From Elstera litoralis (GTDB taxonomy: Bacteria > Pseudomonadota > Alphaproteobacteria > Elsterales > Elsteraceae), in the NCBI RefSeq assembly GCF_000963705.1, contig NZ_LAJY01000361.1:1-5132 (forward strand): 5,132 nt of DNA, given 5' to 3'. Of the stretch, positions 1 through 5,132 are shown in pieces. Every line of letters starts with the position of its first letter. Position 1 is the first letter of the stretch. Under the pieces are notes generated by a model that saw only the letters and a program-made list of their open reading frames with translations, was not told where the DNA came from and did no database searches. Made by a program: the position numbers and the translations under genes.

Positions 1-228
1 GGTGTTGAGCCTGACGATTGGAAGCCGATGGTGTCGATTGGTGCAGGCGTTCAGGAAATCAGAGTTAAAGACGAAACCGGTGCCTACCGCACCCTCTACG
101 TCGCGAAATTTGAAGAAGGCGTTTATGTCCTTCACATCTTTCAAAAGAAGACTCGGAAGACCAGTCAACATGATCTCGATCTTGCCGAGAAGCGATACAG
201 AAACGTTCTGAAAGAGAGGCTGACATGA
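1..228 (+). CDS. RelE/HigB-like toxin of a type II toxin-antitoxin pair (5' end missing)
   Basis: The open frame runs in from base 1, so the N-terminus lies outside the window and 75 C-terminal residues are visible. The visible part matches the phage Gp49-like/HigB branch of the RelE/ParE toxin superfamily: GVQEIRVKD, then GAYRTLYVAKF, then a hydrophobic strand VYVLHIFQKKTRKT, and a final helix with DLAEKRYRNVL. In this family the basic residues around the R-x-x-Y strand and the FxKKTxKT segment form the RNA-cleaving surface; members are mostly ribosome-dependent mRNA endonucleases. Family members are usually about 100-120 residues, so roughly a third is missing. Its stop codon overlaps the start of the downstream antitoxin (ATGA, 225-228), giving the toxin-first order of higBA-type loci. 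By hand count this segment is about 49% GC, well below the genes further right, which fits horizontal acquisition. The ATG at 28 is internal and is not taken as the start. Confidence 0.85.
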   Translation, partial: GVEPDDWKPMVSIGAGVQEIRVKDETGAYRTLYVAKFEEGVYVLHIFQKKTRKTSQHDLDLAEKRYRNVLKERLT

Positions 229-533
229 GTGAATTTTCTCAACCCTTCGCCAGCGTCTGGGATGCGATTGAGGAAACGCCCGAGGAAGCGGAGCATATGA
301 AGCTTCGCGCGGCACTCATGCGGACCATCACGCAGCATGTTCGCGACGAGCTGCTTCAGCGTCAGGGCCTCTCCCAGTCCGACGCGGCGCAGCGCTTGGG
401 GATGACGCAGCCGCGCCTGTCCGATCTTCTCCGAGGAAAGATTGGGCTTTTCTCAATCGATGCCCTGGTGGGGATCGGCGCAAAAGCCGGGATGCGCTTC
501 GAGATTACTCCGATCACGCATCACGCCGCCTGA
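225..533 (+). CDS. XRE-family (HigA-like) antitoxin
   Basis: A 102-residue protein with a helix-turn-helix of the XRE/Cro type at about residues 46-72: LSQSDAAQRLGM forms the first helix and turn, TQPRLSDLLRG the recognition helix. A short FSIDALVGIGAKAGMRFEI tail (76-94) is typical of HigA2-like antitoxins. Residues 1-40 form a charged, mostly helical N-terminal arm (EETPEEAEHMKLRAALMRTI) of the kind that binds and blocks the toxin. The role inferred from family and context is to neutralise the upstream RelE/HigB-like toxin and repress the shared promoter, which lies outside the window. The ATG overlaps the toxin stop codon, implying translational coupling and fixing the start; a GAGAGG purine stretch at 214-219 lies just upstream. 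It ends 8 nt from the convergent apt gene, and I see no terminator hairpin between them. Confidence 0.9.
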   Translation: MSEFSQPFASVWDAIEETPEEAEHMKLRAALMRTITQHVRDELLQRQGLSQSDAAQRLGMTQPRLSDLLRGKIGLFSIDALVGIGAKAGMRFEITPITHHAA

Positions 534-541
534 TTGTCTTT

Positions 542-1066
542 TTAACTCTCATACACCATCAAACTATGGCTCGGCACGCCCAGGGCCTCCAACCGCTTGC
601 GCCCATTGAGGAAACTCAGCTCGATCAGATAGGCCGTTGCCGCCACCTCGCCGCCGACTTTGCGGATAAGCTCGATGGCGGCTGTCATCGTCCCGCCGGT
701 CGCCAAGAGATCATCGAGCACGACGACGCGCTGGCCGGGCCGAAGGGCGGCCTCCTGAATTTCGATGGTATCCTCGCCATATTCGAGCGCGTAGCTATGG
801 CGCACGGTTGGCCCCGGCAGCTTGCCTTTTTTTCGCACCATAACAAAACCGATACCGAGTTCGAGCGCCAAGGGGGCTGCGACCAGAAAACCGCGCGATT
901 CGATGCCGACCAGCAGATCGGGCTTTAGCGGCGCGATGAGGGCGTGTAACTGCTTTACCGCCTCCTTCCACGCATCGGCGTGGGCGAGGAGCGTCGAAAT
1001 ATCGTAAAACAGAATCCCCGGCTTGGGGAAATCCGGCACGTGCCGGATATGGTCTTTTAGGTTCAC
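542..1066 (-). CDS. apt: adenine phosphoribosyltransferase
   Basis: Cytoplasmic purine-salvage enzyme converting adenine plus PRPP to AMP plus pyrophosphate. Numbering from the upstream ATG at 1090 (182 aa): the N-terminal signature [12 protein letters not shown] is at 20-31, the substrate-site ESRGF at 64-68, a flexible RKKGKLPGP segment at 86-94, the SYALEYG catalytic-loop motif at 99-105, and the PRPP-binding loop [13 protein letters not shown] at 122-134. All class I PRTase landmarks are intact. For the start I prefer the GTG at 1066, giving a 174-residue protein beginning (f)M-N-L-K-D-H-I-R, the usual family start. It has an AGAAGGG Shine-Dalgarno-like stretch (1074-1080) seven bases upstream. 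The ATG at 1090 adds only MFDKKGLP and has just a poorly spaced GGGCGG. The gene is divergent from the epimerase gene and convergent with the antitoxin, so it is probably monocistronic. Confidence 0.96.
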   Translation of the reverse strand: MNLKDHIRHVPDFPKPGILFYDISTLLAHADAWKEAVKQLHALIAPLKPDLLVGIESRGFLVAAPLALELGIGFVMVRKKGKLPGPTVRHSYALEYGEDTIEIQEAALRPGQRVVVLDDLLATGGTMTAAIELIRKVGGEVAATAYLIELSFLNGRKRLEALGVPSHSLMVYES

Positions 1067-1090
1067 GGGAAGGCCCTTCTTATCGAACAT

Positions 1091-1183
1091 ACCGCCCAGA
1101 TGAGCACTAGCGGGGTTGCGCTGGCAAGGCTAAGGTCGTCGCACCCTTTTTGTTGCTCCTGTGATTATGCGGTGCCGAGTGCC
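1091..1183. other. divergent intergenic region between apt and the epimerase gene
   Basis: This stretch of about 93 nt must carry the promoters for both divergent genes, plus the untranslated first codons of the longer apt version. I looked on both strands for a -35/-10 pair with 16-18 nt spacing and found nothing convincing. It contains a short T run (CCCTTTTTGTTG, 1144-1155) but no flanking stem. No coding potential is evident. Confidence 0.4.
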
Positions 1184-2064
1184 ATGACGATTCAAACGCT
1201 TTCACTCGCGTCCGGCGCTTTAGCGCTCGACCTTGCGCCGCAGTTGGGCGGTGCGATTGTGCGGTTCCAGCACGGGGAGGCGGCGCTGTTCCGCCCGCTT
1301 GATCCGAGCGGCCCGCAGGAGGCGCGGCTGACGAGCTGTTATCCGTTGGTGCCTTTCTCCAACCGCATCAAGGAAGGGCGGTTTCGCTACGGCGGCGTGA
1401 GTTACCAGGCCGGGCCGACAGCGGCAGGCCAGCCGCACGCAATCCACGGCGACGGGGTGCGGCGCCCGTGGGATGTGGTCGCTGCGGGGCCGAAAGCGGC
1501 AACCTCGTCTATCAGCATAATGGGGCCGAAGGCTGGCCCTTCACTTACCGCGCTGTACAGCATTTCGAGCTGACCGACACGGGCCTGACCATCCGCATGG
1601 CGGTGACGAACGAGGATATTCGCCCGTTCCCCGCCGGCATGGGGCTGCACCCGTTTTTCCCCAAAACTGGCGCAACGCTGACCACCTACGCCCCGACCTT
1701 CTGGAAGGGCGACGAAACTAAGCTGCCGCTACTGGAAATGCCGGTGCCGCCCGTCTGGGATTTCGCCGGAGGCCGCGTGATGGCGGAAGTCGAGGTGGAT
1801 AATTGCTTTGCCGGGTGGAGCCGGAGAGCGATCATCCGCTGGCGCGACAAGGGGCTGAGCCTGACGATGACGGCCGATCCGGTCTTCGGCACCATCGTCG
1901 TCTTCTCGCCGCAGGGGCAGGATTTTTTCTGCGTCGAGCCGGTGACGCATCTCAACAATGGCATCAATCTGCGCGCGGCGGGCGTGGCGCAAACCGGCGT
2001 CGTCGATCTGCTGCCGGGTCAGAGTCTCAGCGGCGCGGTGCATTTCGCGGTCGAGGAAGATTAG
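1184..2064 (+). pseudogene. aldose 1-epimerase (GalM-like family), split by a single-base frameshift
   Basis: Aldose 1-epimerases interconvert alpha and beta anomers of sugars. The first part is read from the ATG at 1184 (MTIQTLSLASGALALDL) up to AAGP near 1492. The frame then shifts by one base and continues as ESGNLVYQHNGAEGWPF to the stop at 2062-2064. Restoring one base gives 293 residues, a normal length for this family. In that joined numbering: PFSNRIKEGRF (57-67, sugar-binding Arg), HAIHG (85-89), GLHPFF (154-159, the likely catalytic acid His), DNCF (205-208) and FFCVEPVTH (247-255, the likely catalytic base Glu). As written, the upstream frame runs to a stop at 1571-1573 and loses the last His and Glu sites. 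The in-frame ATG at 1100 would add 28 unfamiliar residues, so I chose 1184; its ribosome binding site is weak. The cause is either a real recent mutation or a sequencing error. The physiological sugar cannot be told from sequence. Confidence 0.87.
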
Positions 2065-2076
2065 GTCTGCGGCCTT

Positions 2077-2100
2077 GCAGCCCCTTCCCGCTGGGGCTGC
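2077..2100. terminator. GC-rich hairpin after the epimerase gene (possible terminator)
   Basis: A perfect 8-bp inverted repeat, GCAGCCCC (2077-2084) and GGGGCTGC (2093-2100), with an 8-nt loop, begins 12 nt after the epimerase stop codon. No T-run follows on the plus strand, so it is not a canonical intrinsic terminator. It may be a weak terminator, an mRNA 3'-end stabiliser, or incidental. The position between two same-strand genes fits separation of the epimerase transcript from the next one. Confidence 0.45.
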
Positions 2101-2129
2101 CCTCGTGTATGGAAAAGCTCAAAGCTAAG

Positions 2130-2144
2130 CGGGGGTTCCCCCCG
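2130..2144 (+). other. second short GC hairpin in the leader of the NDUFA9-family gene
   Basis: CGGGG (2130-2134) pairs with CCCCG (2140-2144) around a 5-nt loop, 23 nt before the ATG at 2168. It lies just upstream of the purine stretch GAGAG (2156-2160) that I take as the ribosome binding site, seven bases before the start. It could influence translation initiation, but runs of G and C this short form readily by chance in GC-rich DNA. Confidence 0.3.
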
Positions 2145-2167
2145 TCGAAAACTAAGAGAGTGATCCG

Positions 2168-3115
2168 ATGACGCAGGTGATTACGGTTATTGGGGGTTCG
2201 GGCTTCGTTGGGCGGCATTTGGTGCAGCGCCTTGCGAAAACCGGCGCGCAAATTCGCCTCGGGGTGCGGAATGCCGAAGCCGCCAAGCGCCTGAAGCCGC
2301 TCGGAAATGTTGGCCAGATCGTGCCGATGGGCGTCGATATCGGGCGCGGTATCGGGCTTGAGGCGGCGGTCGCCGGGGCCGATGTGGTCATCAATCTCGT
2401 CGGGATTCTCGCGCCGGGCGGCGGCAATCGCTCGTTCGAGGCGGTTCAGGCCGAAGGCGCGCAGCGCGTGGCCGAGGTCGCCAAGGCGGCGGGTGTTGCG
2501 CGCTTCATTCACATGTCGGCGTTGGGGGCCGATGCCGCGTCCAAATCGCGCTATGCCCAGACCAAGGCGGCGGGGGAAGCGGCGGTTCTGGCCGTTTACC
2601 CGAGCGCTATGATCGTCCGCCCATCGATCATTTTCGGGCCGGAAGACGGGTTCTTCAACCGTTTCGCCACAATGGCGCGGATGGCCCCGGCGCTGCCGTT
2701 GATTGGCGGCGGCGAGACCAAGTTCCAGCCGGTGTTCGTCGGCGATGTGGCGGAAGCGATTGTGTCGGCGGTCAACGATCCGACGATTTCCGGCATTTAC
2801 GAGTTGGGCGGGCCGCTCACTTATAGTTTCAAGGATCTGCTCGCCTTCACCTTGGAAACCGCACATCTGAAGGCGGTTTTGCTGCCGATCCCCTTCTGCG
2901 TTGCCTCCCTGATGGGCTCGGTGATGCAGTTTGTCCCCGGTGCGCCGATTACGGCGGATCAGGTCGAACTGCTCAAAACCGATAATGTCGTCAGCGGTCG
3001 TTATCCCGGTCTGGCGGATCTGGGGCTGACGGGGGCGACGATTGAAGCCATCGTTCCGGCCTATCTCGCGCGGTTCCATCCGGGCGGTCGCTTTGGGAAT
3101 CTGAAGGGCGTTTGA
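2168..3115 (+). CDS. complex I NDUFA9 subunit family protein (atypical SDR, NAD(P)-binding)
   Basis: A 315-residue Rossmann-fold protein of the extended/atypical short-chain dehydrogenase group, similar in layout to mitochondrial NDUFA9 and its alphaproteobacterial relatives. The nucleotide-binding glycine motif GGSGFVG is at 9-15, with LGVRN at 31-35 at the end of the second strand. DVVINLVGIL (72-81) and FIHMSALGAD (113-122) are later core strands. YAQTK (129-133) keeps the Tyr-x-x-x-Lys spacing of SDR enzymes, and IVRPSIIFGPED (149-160) is the characteristic following strand. FQPVFVGDVAEAI (187-198) is the conserved C-terminal-domain signature of the family. The mitochondrial homologue is an accessory complex I subunit that binds NADPH. 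A link to complex I here is inferred from family only, as no nuo genes are in view. The ATG follows GAGAG by seven bases. It is probably transcribed with the M24 gene, which starts one base after its stop. Confidence 0.9.
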   Translation: MTQVITVIGGSGFVGRHLVQRLAKTGAQIRLGVRNAEAAKRLKPLGNVGQIVPMGVDIGRGIGLEAAVAGADVVINLVGILAPGGGNRSFEAVQAEGAQRVAEVAKAAGVARFIHMSALGADAASKSRYAQTKAAGEAAVLAVYPSAMIVRPSIIFGPEDGFFNRFATMARMAPALPLIGGGETKFQPVFVGDVAEAIVSAVNDPTISGIYELGGPLTYSFKDLLAFTLETAHLKAVLLPIPFCVASLMGSVMQFVPGAPITADQVELLKTDNVVSGRYPGLADLGLTGATIEAIVPAYLARFHPGGRFGNLKGV

Positions 3116-3116
3116 A

Positions 3117-4267
3117 ATGGCGCTGCATTTCACCCCTGAAGAATTAGCGGCGCGGCGGGCGAAAGCCTGCGCGGCGATGGCGGCGCAGGGGCTTGATGGG
3201 CTGCTGCTGTTTCGCCAGGAGAGCATGTACTATCTGACGGGCTACGATACCTTCGGCTACGTCTACTTCCAGTGCCTCTATCTCGGCGCGGATGGACGCT
3301 TGATGCTGCTAACGCGCGCGCCGGACCTGCGCCAAGCGCAGCATACGTCGATGATCGACGATATCCGCATTTGGGCCGACCGCGACGGCGCGGACCCGGT
3401 GAATGAGCTAAAGGAGATTCTCACCAGCTTCGGCCTTGCCGGGAAAAAGCTGGGGGCGGAGTTCAACGCTTATGGGCTGCCCTACGCCTTGGGCAAGCGG
3501 CTGGTGACGGCGCTGGAGGGGCAGTTTACCCTCTCCGACGCCTCCGATCTGGTCACGCGCCTGCGCCTTATCAAAAGCCCCGCCGAACTAACCTATGTGC
3601 GCCGCGCGGCGACCCTGGCCGATCTGGCGCTCGATGCCGCGCACGACATCATCGCGCCGGGGGCCTTCGAGGGCGATATTCTGGCGGCGATGCATGGGGC
3701 GATTTACGCGGGCGGCGGCGATGATCCGGCCAATGAATTCATCATCGGCTCGGGGCGCGACGCGCTGCTCTGCCGCTATTTTTCGGGCCGGAAATATTTG
3801 AGCGCGGAAGATCAGATTACGCTCGAATTCGCCGGGGCCTATCGCCACTACCATAGCTGCCTGATGCAGACGATCCCAGTCGGGACGATCACCGACCGAC
3901 ACCGGACCTGCACGGGGTTGCGATGGACGCGCTCGCCGCCTGCCGGGACGCGCTAAAACCGGGCGAGCCGGTGGGCGGGGTGTTCGATGCCTATGCCCGG
4001 GTTTGTGACGCGGCGGGTGAAACCCCGCATCGGTTGAATGCGTGCGGCTACAGTCTCGGCACCACCTTCGCGCCGAATTGGATGGATTGGCCCATGTTCT
4101 ACACGGGCAATCCGGTCGTCATTCAGCCGGGGATGGTTTTCTTCCTGCATATGATTCTGATGGATAGCGACGCGGGAATCGCTATGTGTCCAGGCCTCAC
4201 CGTCGAAGTCACCGAAACCGGCAATCAGCCGTTGACGCGGCATAAGCTGGAATTGATCGGGCGGTAA
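3117..4267 (+). pseudogene. M24-family 'pita-bread' protein (creatinase/ectoine-hydrolase-like; Xaa-Pro peptidase family), split by a single-base frameshift
   Basis: The first 263 residues are read from the ATG at 3117, preceded by GAAGGG (3103-3108) at eight bases. Near 3905 the frame moves by one base and continues as DLHGVAMDALAAC to the stop at 4265-4267. Restoring one base gives 383 residues, normal for this family. A creatinase-type N-terminal domain spans about 11-145 (GLLLFRQESMYYLTGY at 28-43). RLRLIKSPAEL (148-158) is the usual linker motif, and the M24 catalytic domain runs from about 159 to 375. In joined numbering, the metal-ligand positions of true Xaa-Pro peptidases look substituted: LEFAG (236-240) where the first Asp is expected, HSCLMQT (246-252) for the second, ACGYSLG (309-315) with Tyr in the His position, and FLHMI (343-347) with His in the Glu position. 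This points to a metal-independent hydrolase like creatinase or DoeA; the substrate is unknown. As written, the first frame ends at 3956 (279 residues), losing much of the active-site domain. Confidence 0.85.
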
Positions 4268-4271
4268 GGGA

Positions 4272-4306
4272 TTTAGGGGCGATATCGCAGGATACCGTCC
4301 CCTAAA
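4272..4306. terminator. hairpin between convergent genes, probable bidirectional terminator
   Basis: TTTAGGGG (4272-4279) and CCCCTAAA (4299-4306) form a perfect outer stem. Inside it, CGATATC (4280-4286) pairs with GATACCG (4291-4297) with one A-C mismatch and a one-base bulge at 4298, closing on a 4-nt GCAG loop. It starts five bases after the M24 stop and ends nine bases before the lipoprotein stop, where a shared terminator is expected. The T-tracts on either side are short (CTTT on the plus strand), so efficiency is uncertain. Confidence 0.6.
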
Positions 4307-4314
4307 CTTTAGCG

Positions 4315-4911
4315 TCAGCCGATCTTTACGGCGCTGCGCTTGCTTTCGAGCACGCTCAACTCTTTCTGACGCTTCTCATCTACCTTGGCGAGTTCGGACT
4401 CGCATTGGCCGGGCTGGCTCGCCGGGCAGGTGTCGCGGGTTTTTTTGGCCATGCCGTCGTACTTCTGGGTGATCTCGCCCTTCAGCGTATCGAAATAGCT
4501 GTCGCGCTCGCCCGTCGTCGGGAATTTTTCCGGCGGCAGCAGCAGTTTGACCGGGTTCGGGTAGCGATTATTGGCCCCGGTTGCGGCATCGACGATCAGG
4601 CCGACCCCGCCGCCCAGCAGAATATTGCCGAAGGTCGAGCCGGTGAACTCGCTCTCGACCTGCTCCGTCACCGTCAATTGCCCGGCTTTGTCGCAGGTAA
4701 CGGAGAGGGCGTTCTTCGATTTGGAGAGTTTCAAGCTCCCCGGCGTGGCATCGACCGTGCCGATGCGGGCGCCGTCGCGGTCCACAAGGCAGCGTGCGCC
4801 GGGCGGCGTGCTTTCGAAGGAAATGAGATCGTCGGTGCCTTCGACGACCGTCGCACAGGCGGCTAATTGGGTCGCCACAAAGGCAACGGCGAGCAAACGA
4901 AACAGGCGCAT
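4315..4911 (-). CDS. predicted lipoprotein of unknown function
   Basis: A 198-residue protein with a textbook lipoprotein signal: positively charged MRLFR, a hydrophobic stretch (LLAVAFVATQ), then the lipobox LAAC with the acylated cysteine at 19. It should be exported by Sec, lipidated, and anchored in the inner or outer membrane; Ala at +2 favours the outer membrane. The mature part has a PPGARCLVDRDG motif (36-47) followed by TPGSLKLSKSKNALSVTCDKAG, resembling PEGA-like beta repeats. It shares this with a widespread proteobacterial lipoprotein family of unknown function. A glycine-rich stretch FTGSTFGNILLGGGVGLIVDAATG (about 89-112) could contact or enter the membrane. A basic and acidic helical tail (about 136-198) follows, with two cysteines (161, 169). 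The start is supported by GGAG (4917-4920) five bases upstream and by a promoter further up. Function unknown. Confidence 0.85.
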   Translation of the reverse strand: MRLFRLLAVAFVATQLAACATVVEGTDDLISFESTPPGARCLVDRDGARIGTVDATPGSLKLSKSKNALSVTCDKAGQLTVTEQVESEFTGSTFGNILLGGGVGLIVDAATGANNRYPNPVKLLLPPEKFPTTGERDSYFDTLKGEITQKYDGMAKKTRDTCPASQPGQCESELAKVDEKRQKELSVLESKRSAVKIG

Positions 4912-5132
4912 AAAAACTCCGCTCTCACAGGATCGTGATTAACACAGGGGCCTCCCCCATGAGCGGCATTTTAATAAGAATTTAATCTATTGTCGTCAAT
5001 CGGAATGCATGTTGAGGTTGATGATGTTTGATGTTTTATTACCAGTGTATGCAAGATGCGCGGCGTGATGGCGGAATGCTGCGTTTACCCGCAAAAATTT
5101 ATTACCTTTGTTACTAGTTTTAGGGCGAAAAG
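4912..5132. other. AT-rich intergenic region with no recognised gene
   Basis: After the lipoprotein start the rest of the window is non-coding as far as I can see. The part from about 4970 to 5040 and the last 40 bases are clearly richer in A and T than the genes. It contains the lipoprotein promoter and a tandem 7-mer, GATGTTT twice, at 5023-5036. I found no tRNA-like fold, no family-recognisable ORF, and no plus-strand promoter of acceptable quality. It is probably the upstream control region of the lipoprotein gene and perhaps of a divergent gene beyond the window. Confidence 0.6.
4971..4999 (-). promoter_or_regulatory. sigma-70-type promoter for the lipoprotein gene
   Basis: On the minus strand, TTGACG (4994-4999, five of six matches to TTGACA) is followed after exactly 17 bases by TATTAA (4971-4976, four of six matches to TATAAT) in an AT-rich context. 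Transcription would start near 4964, leaving a leader of about 50 nt. That leader holds a G/C-rich patch (4947-4958) and the GGAG ribosome binding site at 4917-4920. Confidence 0.65.

Noticed and set aside
1481..1500. Programmed minus-one ribosomal frameshifting in the epimerase gene
   Set aside because: The junction GGG-CCG-AAA-GCG contains no X-XXY-YYZ slippery heptamer, and the family is not known for recoding. A lost base is simpler.
1468..2064. A separate 198-residue gene starting at the ATG at 1468
   Set aside because: Its first residues are an out-of-frame reading of the upstream epimerase segment (HAIHG to PWDVV). Homology begins only at about 1492, so it is the 3' part of the split epimerase.
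2027..3226. A 399-codon open frame on the minus strand opposite the NDUFA9-family gene
   Set aside because: It is fully antisense to a gene with clear family motifs. It is rich in Arg, Ala, His and Asn/Asp as expected from the mirror of GC-rich codons, and shows no recognisable domain.
3897..3912. Programmed frameshifting in the M24 gene
   Set aside because: CAC-CGG-ACC-TGC is not slippery in the minus-one sense, and the first frame ends in unrelated residues rather than a useful alternative product.
3923..4267. A separate 114-residue gene starting at the ATG at 3923
   Set aside because: It has no ribosome binding site, starts mid-helix of the M24 domain, and upstream codons in the same frame (DLHGVA) also match the family, so it is the 3' part of the split gene.
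4405..4866. Plus-strand open frames opposite the lipoprotein gene
   Set aside because: They are antisense to a gene with a signal peptide, lipobox, ribosome binding site and promoter, and they encode low-complexity Arg/Ala-rich sequence.
1..5132. CRISPR arrays, tRNA or rRNA genes, insertion-sequence ends and riboswitches
   Set aside because: I looked for regularly spaced repeats, cloverleaf patterns, terminal inverted repeats with target duplications and long structured leaders, and saw none that I could support.

Overview
This window looks like a GC-rich alphaproteobacterial chromosome, probably Rhodospirillales-like. The reasons are an alphaproteobacterial-style adenine phosphoribosyltransferase, a complex I NDUFA9-family protein (typical of alphaproteobacteria and mitochondria), and a small proteobacterial lipoprotein family with a PPGA(x)C motif. 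The order-level placement is an inference from protein flavour, not a search result.

Layout, left to right. (1) 1-533: a toxin-first type II toxin-antitoxin pair, with a RelE/HigB-like toxin cut by the window edge and an XRE-type antitoxin joined by an ATGA overlap. (2) apt on the minus strand, convergent with the antitoxin. (3) A plus-strand aldose 1-epimerase (1184-2064) split by a one-base frameshift near 1492. (4) A 103-nt gap with two GC-rich hairpins, then an intact NDUFA9-family SDR protein (2168-3115). One base after its stop comes an M24 'pita-bread' family enzyme (3117-4267), which is also split by a one-base frameshift, near 3905. (5) A hairpin sits between the convergent ends of the M24 gene and a minus-strand lipoprotein gene (4315-4911), which has a clear ribosome binding site and a good sigma-70-like promoter. 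(6) 4912-5132 is AT-rich intergenic DNA with that promoter and no convincing gene.

The genes do not form one obvious pathway. Apt salvages adenine, the epimerase would interconvert sugar anomers, the NDUFA9-like protein is linked to respiratory complex I by family, and the M24 protein is probably a metal-independent C-N hydrolase of the creatinase/ectoine-hydrolase type rather than a peptidase. Only the last two look co-transcribed. The most notable observation is that two neighbouring enzymes each lack a single base, apparently a G next to a CCG/CGG, and each keeps a well-conserved reading frame on both sides. This could be two very recent mutations or two base-calling/assembly errors. I see no convincing undescribed system here.
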